Of a DNA stretch of 64,000 nucleotides, positions 48,571 to 56,797 are shown in pieces. The notes under the pieces were generated by a model, which saw only the letters and a program-made list of their open reading frames with translations, was not told the origin of the DNA and did no database searches. How positions within the stretch are numbered: the stretch's first letter is position 1; every line of letters starts with the position of its first letter. The stretch is from Amycolatopsis jejuensis (GTDB lineage Bacteria > Actinomycetota > Actinomycetes > Mycobacteriales > Pseudonocardiaceae): contig NZ_JNYZ01000005.1 of the NCBI RefSeq assembly GCF_000717335.1, forward strand, positions 310,001 through 374,000, written 5' to 3'. The translations under genes and the position numbers were made by a program.

Positions 48571-49848
48571 TTACCCCCGTCCCGCACTGCCCGGTCTGCC
48601 TGCCGCAGGCCGCGGCGGTGGCTCCAGGTTACCAGTAGGAAGTCTCATGTCAGTCCAGTGCATCTCATCCCGGACGAGCCTGGTCGCGGCGATGCGCCTC
48701 CCGGCCCGCCAGACGACGCGTTGCGGCGACGCAGCCGCAACTGCCTCCTCCGGCGAAGACGCGGCAATGGCCAGCAAGTCCGCCGGGTAACCGGGCGCAA
48801 GGCGGACCTCGGGCAGCCCCATCACCCGGCGGGAGGCAGCCGAGACCGCGTGGTACGCCTGCGCCGGGGTGAGGTGGGCGGCGGCGACCATCAGCGCCGC
48901 GGTCTCCAGCGGGTCGATCCGGCCGAGCGGATTGAACATGTCCCGCCAGTTGTCGCCGCCCGCTGCCACCGGCACGCCTGCGGCCAGCAGTTCGGCGACG
49001 GCGGTCAGGCCGCGCGGTATCGGGCCCGGCGCATTCCGGCCCTGCAACCCGAGATTGGTCTGCGGCAGCACGACGACGGCAATTCCGGCGTCCGCCAGCA
49101 GATGCGCGACCTCGGCGCGGGCCGATGCGTCCTGCTGTCCGAGGCTGACGCAATGCGACGCGGTGGCGCGGCCCTCCAGCGCGTGCTCGCGTACCGCGGA
49201 AGCGAACTCACGCAGCGTCAGCACCGCCGGATCGGTGGTCTCGTCCAGGTGGAGGTCCAGCGGCAGATGGTGGTCCGCGGCGATGCGGGCGAGTTCGTGC
49301 ACGGCGCGGGGCGGATCGGGATCGAGGGCCGGAACCCCGCCGACGACGTCCGCCCCGGCCTCGATCGCGTCGAGCAGGAGTCGCCGGTGCAGTGCATGGC
49401 CGGTGAACGGAAATCCCGCCAGCGCAACGAGTTGCACGGTGACCGGGGCCGTCCGGCGGACCTCGGCCAGCGCTCGCAGTGCCGTGGTACCGATGCCCGA
49501 CGTGCAGTTCACGTGACTCCGGACCGCAGTGCAGCCGTTCGCCGCCGCCTCGCGCAACGCCCGTCCGGCGCGTTCCGCGACGTCGTCCGCGGTCATGGTC
49601 CGGTAGGCGCGGCGGCTCGCCCCGATGGCACCGGTCAGGTCCCCGGCCGGGTTGGGGATCCGTCCGGCGAGCAGGGCTTTGTCGAGATGCACGTGGGGCT
49701 CGGCCGGGGCGGGCAGGAGCAGGTACCCGGTCAGGTCGTGCACCTGCTCGCCCGGCCGGGCAGCCGGCTCCGGACCGGCCGAGACGATCACCCCGTCCGC
49801 GATCCGGACCGCCCCTGCGGCGTGGCGGATGACCGCCCGATCAGTCAT
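48571..49848 (-). CDS. Amidohydrolase, cytosine deaminase-like
   Basis: A 425-residue metal-dependent hydrolase. The first metal site is PAEPHVHLDKALL (H-x-H-x-D as in cytosine deaminase, about 50-60). Further ligands include LDLHLDETTD, SHCVSLG and the aspartate in VAAGGDNWRDMFNPLG. The family deaminates cytosine, isocytosine, creatinine or related N-heterocycles. The start ATG overlaps the upstream amidohydrolase stop by 8 bases and has no ribosome site of its own, indicating coupling. With its partner and the GntR gene it forms one minus-strand unit. Confidence 0.9.
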   Translation of the reverse strand: MTDRAVIRHAAGAVRIADGVIVSAGPEPAARPGEQVHDLTGYLLLPAPAEPHVHLDKALLAGRIPNPAGDLTGAIGASRRAYRTMTADDVAERAGRALREAAANGCTAVRSHVNCTSGIGTTALRALAEVRRTAPVTVQLVALAGFPFTGHALHRRLLLDAIEAGADVVGGVPALDPDPPRAVHELARIAADHHLPLDLHLDETTDPAVLTLREFASAVREHALEGRATASHCVSLGQQDASARAEVAHLLADAGIAVVVLPQTNLGLQGRNAPGPIPRGLTAVAELLAAGVPVAAGGDNWRDMFNPLGRIDPLETAALMVAAAHLTPAQAYHAVSAASRRVMGLPEVRLAPGYPADLLAIAASSPEEAVAAASPQRVVWRAGRRIAATRLVRDEMHWTDMRLPTGNLEPPPRPAAGRPGSAGRG

Positions 49849-51268
49849 ACAGCGTCGTGCTGGTCGGCACCGCACCCGTCAGCCCGGCGCGGGCCACGAT
49901 GTCCGCCGCGCGGCGCCGGGCTTCGCTGCGCAGCGAGACCTCGTCCACCGTGGTCACCCGGCCGTCGGCGAACAGCGCCCGGCCCGCCACCCAGGTCTGC
50001 GCGATGCTCGCCGCGCTGGCCGACCACACCACTGCCTGCAGCGGGTCAGCGAAGGGCGTCCACTCGTGGTGGTCCAGGTCGAACAGCACGAAATCCGCCT
50101 GTTTCCCGGGTTCCAGCGACCCGATCTCGTCGTCCCAGCCGAGTGCACGGGCGCCGTCGATGGTCGCCATCCGCACCGCCTCCCGCGCGCCGAGCACCGC
50201 CGGGTCCATCCGGGCGTCCTTGAACAGCCCGGCGGCGAGGTGGATCTGCCGGTGCAGATTGAGGTTCCCCGCCGCGGAAACGCCGTCCGTGCCGAGCCCG
50301 ACGGTGACCCCGGCACGCACCATTTCCGGGTACTTGCCGATGCAGGTCGCGCCCTTCGCGAGCTTGAGCGAGGTGGACGGGCAGAACGCGACCGACGTCC
50401 CGTGCTCGGCCAGCGCCGCGACCTCCGGATCGGTCAGCGCGACGGCGTGCGCGAGCACCAGATTGTCGCCGAGACCGCCGTTCTCCGCGATCCGGGTCAC
50501 CGGCCATCGGCCGTATTTCTTTTCGCTGACTTGGGATTCCTCGATGGACGACGCAATGTGGTAGGTCGTCCCGACGCCGAGCCGCTTCGCGAGTTCCCGC
50601 GCGCCGAGGTGCAGTTCGAGACTGCACGGCTCCTTGCCTTCGATGTTCACCCAGCACCGGATCCGGCCGCCGGCGTACCCGTTCCACTGCCGGACCGAGT
50701 CTTCGAGCGCGGCCAGTGCTTCGGCGTGGCCGGGGAAGAAGTGGTGCTCGACCATCTCGGCCGACCAGCCGGGCGGGATGTCGGCTGGTTTGCGGTCGGC
50801 CGCATGCCTGCCGACGATGCCGCGGATGCCGAGGTCCGCGGCGGCCCGCGCGGTGAGCCCGGCGTCGTTTTGTGCGCCCATGTCGAGGAAGCACGTGGTA
50901 CCCGAACGCAGCATTTCCGCGGCACCGAGCCGCACGCTGACCTCCTCGTCACTGCGTCCGACGTGCGCGTAGAACGGCTTGGCCCAGTGAAAAACCCAGG
51001 CCCGGGTGGCCAGTACGTCCGGGAAAACCGCGCGGCTCAGGGTCTCCGAGAGATGGACGTGTGCGTCCACGAATCCCGGCAGCAGGCCGTACCGGCTGCC
51101 GTCGATTTCGCGGTCCACCTGCTGCTGCCCGAGGCGGGCCCGGACTTCGCCGGTGGTGCCGACGTCGGCGATGCGGTCGTCCTCGACGAGGACCGCGGCG
51201 TCGGTCAGGACGCGGTCCTGCGCGTCCACGGTCATGGCGAAACCCAGGTTCCGGATCAGCGTCCGCAT
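49841..51268 (-). CDS. Amidohydrolase, triazine/8-oxoguanine deaminase-like (AtzB/SsnA class)
   Basis: A 475-residue hydrolase of the ATZ/TRZ-MTA deaminase branch. The first metal site is PGFVDAHVHLSETLSRAV (about 65-83). Others are WVNIEGKEPCSLELHLGARELAKRLGVGTTYHIASS, LVLAHAVALTD and LGTDGVSAAGNLNLHRQIHLAAGLFKD (aspartate). Members deaminate or dehalogenate guanine-like rings. It is the first gene of the minus-strand amidohydrolase unit, reading from the promoter TTGCAA-N16-TATCCT at 51304-51331, with GGGAG before the ATG. Confidence 0.9.
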   Translation of the reverse strand: MRTLIRNLGFAMTVDAQDRVLTDAAVLVEDDRIADVGTTGEVRARLGQQQVDREIDGSRYGLLPGFVDAHVHLSETLSRAVFPDVLATRAWVFHWAKPFYAHVGRSDEEVSVRLGAAEMLRSGTTCFLDMGAQNDAGLTARAAADLGIRGIVGRHAADRKPADIPPGWSAEMVEHHFFPGHAEALAALEDSVRQWNGYAGGRIRCWVNIEGKEPCSLELHLGARELAKRLGVGTTYHIASSIEESQVSEKKYGRWPVTRIAENGGLGDNLVLAHAVALTDPEVAALAEHGTSVAFCPSTSLKLAKGATCIGKYPEMVRAGVTVGLGTDGVSAAGNLNLHRQIHLAAGLFKDARMDPAVLGAREAVRMATIDGARALGWDDEIGSLEPGKQADFVLFDLDHHEWTPFADPLQAVVWSASAASIAQTWVAGRALFADGRVTTVDEVSLRSEARRRAADIVARAGLTGAVPTSTTLYD

Positions 51269-51302
51269 GTCGCTCCCTCTTCCCAACCAGCATCGACTCC
51301 CA

Positions 51303-51331
51303 TAGGATATCGGTTGTCCTACCAGTTGCAA
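51303..51331. promoter_or_regulatory. Divergent promoter/operator between the two catabolic units
   Basis: On the minus strand, TTGCAA (51326-51331), 16 bases and TATCCT (51304-51309) read into the amidohydrolase unit. On the plus strand, TAGGAT (51303-51308) can serve as -10 for the M24 gene, whose GTG is at 51343. The overlapping -10 elements lie in an inverted repeat TAGGA-N9-TCCTA (51303-51321), a likely operator for the FCD-GntR protein encoded at 47842. Confidence 0.6.
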
Positions 51332-51342
51332 GGGAGGGTTTC

Positions 51343-52461
51343 GTGCCCGACGAAGTTGTCGCAACGTTGCGCAGGCACACCCGAGACGCCGGTCTGGCCG
51401 CCGTCGTGTGCCTGTCGCCCGAGACCGTCGCCTATGCGGCCGGTTTCGCCGTGCCGTCCCAGTCGCTGATGCGGTGGCGGCACGCCGCTTTCGTGGTCAC
51501 CGCCGATGGCCGCACGGCGATGCTGTGCGTGGACATGGAGGAAAACACTGTGCGGCGCGCGCTGCCGGACGCCGAGGTGGCGGTGTGGCCGGAGTTCGGC
51601 GGCGAGGCGATGACCACGCTGGCCGGGCTGCTGCGCGACCTGGGGGTCGCGCACGAGAAGGTCGGCATCGAGCTGAGCTATCTGTCCGTCGCGGACCACG
51701 CCAAACTGCTCGCCGCCGCACCCGGGTTGACGCCGGTTGCGGCCGATGGCCTGCTGGAACGCGCCCGGCAACGCAAAACCGCGGCGGAAATCGAGCTGCT
51801 GGCCCGGTTGTCGCGGATCTCGGACCGGGCGATCGGCGAGGCCTTCGCGTCGGTCGCGGCGGGCAGTACGGAAATGGATCTCGCGGCGGCGCTCACCCGC
51901 TCGGTCTACGAGCAGGGGGCCGAGCAGTTCAAGCTGATGATCGTGGCCACCGGCGACCGCAGCGAGCTGCCGAACGTGGGGCCGTCGGAGCGGTCGCTGA
52001 AGGCCGGGGACGTGTGCCGGGTCGAGATCTTCCCGGTGATCAACGGGTACCAGGCTGGCGTGTGCCGCACCGCGGTGGTCGGCGAGCCGCCGCCGCATGC
52101 CGAGCGGATCTACCGGAACCTGGTGCGCTGCAAGCATCTCGTGCTCGAAGAGCTCCGGCCGGGGGTACCCACCGCGCAGGTGTACCGTACGTTCCGCAAG
52201 ACCTTCGACGAGCTCGGGATGCCGCCGATCGGCTTCGTCGGGCACGGCATCGGGGTGCACCTGCACGAGCGGCCGTACCTCGGCGCGCAGGACGAGCAGG
52301 TGCTGGAACCCGGGATGGTGCTCGGCATCGAACCGCTCGTGTACCGCAGCGGGCACGGGTTCGGCATGCAGATCAAGGACATGGTCGCGATCACCGGAGA
52401 CGGCTGCCGGTTGCTTTCCGACGTCACCGACACCGACGTGCTCACCCGCATTGCCGCTTGA
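51343..52461 (+). CDS. M24 (creatinase/prolidase-fold) protein lacking metal ligands
   Basis: A 372-residue pita-bread-fold protein. The N-terminal creatinase-N domain (about 1-130) is followed by the catalytic domain with GFVGHGIGVHLHERPYL (H301, H306, H308) and GIEPLVY (E330). Relative to metallo-peptidases of the family, the first metal Asp is E228 (VEIF), the second is G239 (GYQAGVCRT) and the last Glu is K345 (QIKDM). It should therefore not bind the usual dimetal centre. That is also the state of creatinase and some ectoine hydrolases, pointing to hydrolysis of a guanidino or amidine-type small molecule. GTG start with AAGGGAGGG. Confidence 0.85.
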   Translation: MPDEVVATLRRHTRDAGLAAVVCLSPETVAYAAGFAVPSQSLMRWRHAAFVVTADGRTAMLCVDMEENTVRRALPDAEVAVWPEFGGEAMTTLAGLLRDLGVAHEKVGIELSYLSVADHAKLLAAAPGLTPVAADGLLERARQRKTAAEIELLARLSRISDRAIGEAFASVAAGSTEMDLAAALTRSVYEQGAEQFKLMIVATGDRSELPNVGPSERSLKAGDVCRVEIFPVINGYQAGVCRTAVVGEPPPHAERIYRNLVRCKHLVLEELRPGVPTAQVYRTFRKTFDELGMPPIGFVGHGIGVHLHERPYLGAQDEQVLEPGMVLGIEPLVYRSGHGFGMQIKDMVAITGDGCRLLSDVTDTDVLTRIAA

Positions 52462-52486
52462 AAACCACTGCAGTGAGGAAGAAAAA

Positions 52487-52681
52487 GTGCCTTTTGTCGT
52501 CGTACATCTGTGGGAAGGCCGCACGGTCGAGCAGAAACGGAAACTGACCAAAGCGATCACCGACGCGATGGTCGAGCACGCGGATGCGAATCCGGACGCC
52601 TTACACGTGGCCGTGCAGGAATATCCGAAAGAGAACTGGGCGCGCGCCGGGGTTCTCGGAATCGACAGGACCGACGGATGA
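52487..52681 (+). CDS. 4-oxalocrotonate tautomerase family protein
   Basis: A 64-residue protein beginning GTG then Pro (PFVVVHLWEGRTVEQKRKLT). After removal of the initiator residue, the amino-terminal proline is the catalytic base of this family. The helix EQKRKLTKAITDAMVEHADAN and the beta strand LHVAVQEYPKENWARAG match the 4-OT fold. It assembles as a hexamer and tautomerises enols or unsaturated acids, or dehalogenates. GAGGAAG lies 7 bases before the GTG. The stop overlaps the next ATG (ATGA). Confidence 0.88.
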   Translation: MPFVVVHLWEGRTVEQKRKLTKAITDAMVEHADANPDALHVAVQEYPKENWARAGVLGIDRTDG

Positions 52682-53667
52682 GCACTCTCGACCTGATCCC
52701 GCCCGAGCGGGCCGCGCTGCTGGTCATCGACATGCAGAACGCGTTTTGCCACGAGGAAGGCACTTTGGGCCTATCCGGGGTGCCGATGGAAGCGGCCAGG
52801 GCGACCATCGCGCCGGTCCGCGGCCTCGTCGAGGCTTTCCGGGACGCCGGGCTGCCGGTGGTGTGGACCCAGCAGGTCCACCTCGACAACGACGCCAGCC
52901 GGGCGCGGAAAGTGCTTCCGTCGCATACCCAGAAACGCGTGCGGGTTTCTGCGCTCAACGGAACCTGGGATGCCGCGATTGTCGACGAGCTGGCCGATTT
53001 GATCACCGATCCGACGATGGTCGTCACCAAACATCGGTACGGCGCCTTTTACGAAACCCGGCTCGACGCGCTGCTCGGCATGCTGGGTACCCGAGTCCTT
53101 TTCGTCGTCGGGCTCACCGCGAATGCGTGCGTGGAAACCACTTTGCGCGAGGCCTATTTGCGCGATTACGACGCGGTGGCGGTCACCGACGCGATCGGGG
53201 CCGTCCGTCCGCAGTGGACGGACACCGCGCACGCCGTGTGGCAGCAGTACCTGGCGCAGCTGGCCACCACCGAGGAAGTGCACAGCTGGCTCGAGAGGGC
53301 GTGTCAGCCCGCCGCGATCGGCGTGCACCACCTGCTGCTGGAGACGAAAGACCTCGACGCTTCGGTCGCGTTCTACACCGACGTGCTCGGGTTCACCGTG
53401 CGCAAGCGCGAGGATTTCCGTGACGGCCGCAAACTCGTGGTCACCGACCAGGGCCTCGGCCTGACCGAAGGCGGCACCGGCGCGTCCGGGGTGTTGCAGC
53501 ACCTGTGTTTCACCGCGCGGGATGTCGACGGGCTGGCCGAGCGCGCGACGGCTGCCGGGTACCGGATCGTCCGTGGACCCGGTCCGGGCCCGTATGGGCA
53601 CACGGTGTACGTCGCCGATCCGGACGGGAACGAGATCGAGCTCGTCGAGCCCGGGAGGACCGCATGA
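52678..53667 (+). CDS. Isochorismatase-like hydrolase fused to a VOC/glyoxalase domain
   Basis: A 329-residue fusion. Residues 1-205 are an isochorismatase-like cysteine hydrolase with the full triad: D18 in VIDMQNAF, K118 in TKHRYGAFYETRL and C151 in LTANACVETTL. Many such proteins are N-carbamoyl amidases. Residues about 215-325 are a vicinal-oxygen-chelate domain (IGVHHLLLETKDLDASVAFYTDVLGF, HTVYVADPDGNEIELVEPG). The join is in frame with no low-complexity linker. The fusion suggests two consecutive steps or channelled chemistry. It starts in the tautomerase stop and ends in the enolase gene start. Confidence 0.9.
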   Translation: MSTLDLIPPERAALLVIDMQNAFCHEEGTLGLSGVPMEAARATIAPVRGLVEAFRDAGLPVVWTQQVHLDNDASRARKVLPSHTQKRVRVSALNGTWDAAIVDELADLITDPTMVVTKHRYGAFYETRLDALLGMLGTRVLFVVGLTANACVETTLREAYLRDYDAVAVTDAIGAVRPQWTDTAHAVWQQYLAQLATTEEVHSWLERACQPAAIGVHHLLLETKDLDASVAFYTDVLGFTVRKREDFRDGRKLVVTDQGLGLTEGGTGASGVLQHLCFTARDVDGLAERATAAGYRIVRGPGPGPYGHTVYVADPDGNEIELVEPGRTA

Positions 53668-54824
53668 AGATCACCGACCTCACCGTCCACCTGGTCCGGC
53701 TGCCTGCGCGGCGGGAGCACAACTGGGCGTCGAAGATGACCACCCCGATCGGGCACCACGCGATCGTGGAGCTGTCCACCGACGAGGGCATCACCGGCTG
53801 GGGCGAGGCACCGGCGGGCGCGACCTGGGGCGGCGCGCACGGCAAGTACTACGGCGAGACCCCGGAAACCGTGGCGCACCTGGTCACCGACCATCTCCGG
53901 CCGGCGATCACCGGGATGGACCCGCTGGAAATCGGCGTGGTCCACGCGCTGATGGACAAGGCGGTCAAGGGAAATCCGTACGCCAAGGCGGCCGTCGACA
54001 TCGCCTGCTACGACGCGGCAGGCAAGGCTCTCGGCGTCTCGGCGTCCGACCTGCTCGGCGGGCGGCATCGCGGGGGCATCGAGGTCGCGCATTCGCTGGG
54101 GATCATGGAGCTGGACCGGTGCATCGAGGAGGCGCGCGAAGCCGTCGCCGAAGGTGCCCGCACCATCAAGTGCAAGACCGGTCTCGACCCGGAACGCGAT
54201 GTTGCGCTGGTCCGGATGCTGCGCGAGGAACTCGGGCCGGACGTCCGGATTCGCGTCGACGGCAACGAAGGGTACGCCTCGGTTGCCGAAGCGGTTGCGG
54301 TCACGCGGCGGCAGGAGGAGTTCGACCTCCTGTTGTGCGAACAGCCGCTGGCGGGTGCGGTGGCCTTGTCCCGGGTCGCGAAGCGGATCACCAGCCCGGT
54401 GATGGCCGACGAGTCGGCGTGGACCGTGCACGACATCCTGGAGCTGGACCGGCTCGACGCGGCAGCCAGTTTCTCGTGCTATGTGACAAAACCCGGCGGG
54501 CTGTACCGGGCCCGGCAGCAGGCCGAGGTCGCCGAGCAGCTCGGGATGATCTGCGACATCGGCGGCTCCATCGAGACCGGCATCGGCAACGCGGCCAACC
54601 TGCACCTCGGCGCGGCGCTGCGGATCGCGACCCTGCCGAGCGTCTGCCCGGTGTCGCAGCCCGCCGGCAGCGGCGGTCCGGCCATCGCGGGCGTGTACTA
54701 CACCGACGACCTGATCACCGAGCCGTTCGGCTTCGCCGACGGGCAGGTGCTCGTGCCGGACGGACCGGGCCTCGGCATCACCGTGGACCGGGACAAGATC
54801 GAGCAGTACCGGACCGGCCGATGA
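53664..54824 (+). CDS. Enolase-superfamily enzyme (muconate cycloisomerase subgroup)
   Basis: A 386-residue enolase-fold protein. Catalytic lysines K169 and K171 lie in TIKCKTG. Metal ligands are D199 (RVDGNEG), E226 (LLCEQPL) and D249 (VMADESAW), with general acid/base K276 (YVTKPGG). This K-x-K...K pattern is that of muconate cycloisomerases, o-succinylbenzoate synthases and N-succinylamino-acid racemases. The reaction is abstraction of a proton alpha to a carboxylate. Racemisation of an N-acyl or N-carbamoyl amino acid would fit the hydantoinase-type neighbours. ATGA overlaps at both ends. Confidence 0.92.
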   Translation: MKITDLTVHLVRLPARREHNWASKMTTPIGHHAIVELSTDEGITGWGEAPAGATWGGAHGKYYGETPETVAHLVTDHLRPAITGMDPLEIGVVHALMDKAVKGNPYAKAAVDIACYDAAGKALGVSASDLLGGRHRGGIEVAHSLGIMELDRCIEEAREAVAEGARTIKCKTGLDPERDVALVRMLREELGPDVRIRVDGNEGYASVAEAVAVTRRQEEFDLLLCEQPLAGAVALSRVAKRITSPVMADESAWTVHDILELDRLDAAASFSCYVTKPGGLYRARQQAEVAEQLGMICDIGGSIETGIGNAANLHLGAALRIATLPSVCPVSQPAGSGGPAIAGVYYTDDLITEPFGFADGQVLVPDGPGLGITVDRDKIEQYRTGR

Positions 54825-55900
54825 CGGCCGTCGCGGTCCTCGGCGCAGGTGGCGGCGGGCTGGCCGCCACCGTCGAGCTGATCGCGGCGGGACACGAGGT
54901 CCGGCTCTGGAACCGCAGTACGGCGACGCTGGCCCGTTCGGTTCGCGACGGGGTCGTCCGGTACCGGGGGCTGCTCGGCGAGGGTGAGGTGCGGCCTTCG
55001 GCAGTCACCGGCGATCTCGCCGCCGCGCTGAACGGCGCCGACGTCACCGTGGTCTGCCTGCCGAGCGTCGTACACGGCGCACTGTTCGGTGACCTGGCGC
55101 GGCTCGGTGGCGTCGGCACCTTGGTGCTCAACCCCGGGCACACCGGCGGAGCGCTGCATGCTCGCGCGGTTTTCGCCGCGCACGGCGTGAAACCACCGCG
55201 GCTGGCCGAGTTCTCCACCCTGACCTACGTGGCGCGGGTGCGGGACGGTGTACTCGACGTCAGCGGGCGCGCGGGTCGCGTGTGGGCGGGATGCCTGCCC
55301 GGCGGGGAGGCGGCGCTGGACTGGGCGCTGCGGTTGTTCCCGGGTGCCTCGGCGGCGCCGGACGTGCTGTTTTCCAGCCTGGCCGACGTGAACCTCGTGC
55401 TGCATCCGCCGGGCGCGGTACTGGGCCTGTCCTGGGTGGAGGCGACCGGCGGCGGGTTCCCGTTCTACGTCGACGGCGTCACCCCGGGGGTGGCCAGGGT
55501 GATCGACGAGCTGGACCGGGAGCGGCTCGCGGTCGCGAAGGCATTCGGGCACGAGATGCCGTCGCTGCTGGAGGAAATGACCGCGATCGGCACGGTGGAC
55601 GCCGAGGCCGCGCGGGCAGGCGACACGATGGCCGCAATTCGCGGCGGGGTGGCGAACCAGCGCATTGCCGCGCCGGATTCGCTGCGGCACCGCTATTACG
55701 CCGAGGACCTTCCGTTCGGTGTGCAGCCGCTGGTGTCGCTTGCGGAGGTCGCCGGGGTGCCGACGCCGATCGCCGGATCGCTCTTGGCGCTCGGCAGTGC
55801 GGCGGCCGGACTCGGGCCTGGTCTCGATGCACAGCGGCTCGGAATTGCGGGTCTCGACTTGGCGGGAGTACTCGATCTGGTGCGGGGACGTGAGAGCTGA
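54821..55900 (+). CDS. Opine dehydrogenase-type oxidoreductase
   Basis: A 359-residue protein of the octopine/nopaline dehydrogenase family. The N-terminal Rossmann domain begins VAVLGAGGGGLAATVELIAAGHEVRLWNR (4-32), then VTVVCLPSVVHGALF and LNPGHTGGALHA. The C-terminal all-helical domain has the family His/Asp region (NLVLHPPGAVLGLSWVEATGGGFPFYVDGVTPG, about 199-230). Enzymes of this type reductively join an amino acid and an oxo acid, or reverse it. In a catabolic operon it may oxidatively cleave an N-carboxyalkyl amino acid. It overlaps the enolase gene by 4 bases. Confidence 0.88.
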   Translation: MTAVAVLGAGGGGLAATVELIAAGHEVRLWNRSTATLARSVRDGVVRYRGLLGEGEVRPSAVTGDLAAALNGADVTVVCLPSVVHGALFGDLARLGGVGTLVLNPGHTGGALHARAVFAAHGVKPPRLAEFSTLTYVARVRDGVLDVSGRAGRVWAGCLPGGEAALDWALRLFPGASAAPDVLFSSLADVNLVLHPPGAVLGLSWVEATGGGFPFYVDGVTPGVARVIDELDRERLAVAKAFGHEMPSLLEEMTAIGTVDAEAARAGDTMAAIRGGVANQRIAAPDSLRHRYYAEDLPFGVQPLVSLAEVAGVPTPIAGSLLALGSAAAGLGPGLDAQRLGIAGLDLAGVLDLVRGRES

Positions 55901-56797
55901 ATGGAACTGACCGGACGGACCATCGCCATTGTCGGTGGAGACGAACGCGAGCAGGAAATCGCCCGCTGTGCTGCCGCGACCGGAGCCACCGTGCGCGGGT
56001 ACGGATTTCCGTGGCCGGAGAACGGAATCGATGGGGTTACGCACGCCGGTTCGGCGGCCGAAGCCATGTCCGGCGCCGGTTACGCGCTGTTCCCGATTCC
56101 CGGCATCACGGCTGACGGCGCCTTGTTCGCGCCCGTCGCGCCGCAGCCCATCTACCCGGATGGCGCGCTGCTCAGTCACTTGCGGGCAGGCGCGTCGATC
56201 ATCCTCGGCATGCCGGACGCGAAGCTCAGCGCTGCCGCCCAGGCCGCCGGAGTTTCGCTGGTGGAGTACGAGCACGACACCGAGCTGATGTTGCTGCGTG
56301 GCCCGGCGATTGTCGAAGGCGCCCTGAAAATCGCCATCGAGAACACCGAGATCACCTTGCACAATGCGGACATCGGAGTGGTCGGGCACGGCAATATCGG
56401 GCGGCTTTTGGCTCGTACGCTGGTCTTGCTCGGCGCGCGAGTGCAGGTGTTCGCCCGCAATCCGGTGCAACGTGCGGACGCGCTGGCTTCGGGCGCCGTC
56501 GGACGGGCATTGGACGAGCTGCCGCAGCGGGTTCCGGGATTGTCGATGCTGTTTTCCACCGTACCCAGCAGCGTGGTGACCGAGGAAACGCTCGCGCTGA
56601 TGCCGCGCGGCCTGGTGATGGACCTCGCCGCCCCGCCCGGCGGCATCGATCTGGCGGCGGCCGGACGGCTCGGGCACCGGGCGATCTGGGCCCGTGGACT
56701 CGGCCGCAGGGCGCCGATCACCGTGGGGCGCAGTCAATGGTCGGGCATCGAACGCCGGATCGCCGAGATCGAAAAGGAGCGTACTGATGCCCGCTGA
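55901..56797 (+). CDS. Dipicolinate synthase subunit A (DpaA/SpoVFA)-like protein
   Basis: A 298-residue NAD-binding protein. The N-terminal part reads TIAIVGGDEREQEIARCAAATGATVRGYGFPW, typical of DpaA, followed by ILGMPDAKLSAAAQAAGV and then IENTEITLHNADIGVVGHGNIGRLLARTLVLLGARVQVFARNP (Rossmann core, about 147-189). In endospore formers DpaA and DpaB make dipicolinate. Here there is no dpaB, no spore context, and the host type does not form endospores. It starts directly at the opine dehydrogenase stop and overlaps the hydantoinase gene by 11 bases. Confidence 0.87.
   Translation: MELTGRTIAIVGGDEREQEIARCAAATGATVRGYGFPWPENGIDGVTHAGSAAEAMSGAGYALFPIPGITADGALFAPVAPQPIYPDGALLSHLRAGASIILGMPDAKLSAAAQAAGVSLVEYEHDTELMLLRGPAIVEGALKIAIENTEITLHNADIGVVGHGNIGRLLARTLVLLGARVQVFARNPVQRADALASGAVGRALDELPQRVPGLSMLFSTVPSSVVTEETLALMPRGLVMDLAAPPGGIDLAAAGRLGHRAIWARGLGRRAPITVGRSQWSGIERRIAEIEKERTDAR

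Noticed and set aside
55901..56797. Evidence for endospore formation
   Set aside because: Only the DpaA-like gene is present, with no dpaB or spore genes, and it is embedded in a catabolic operon.
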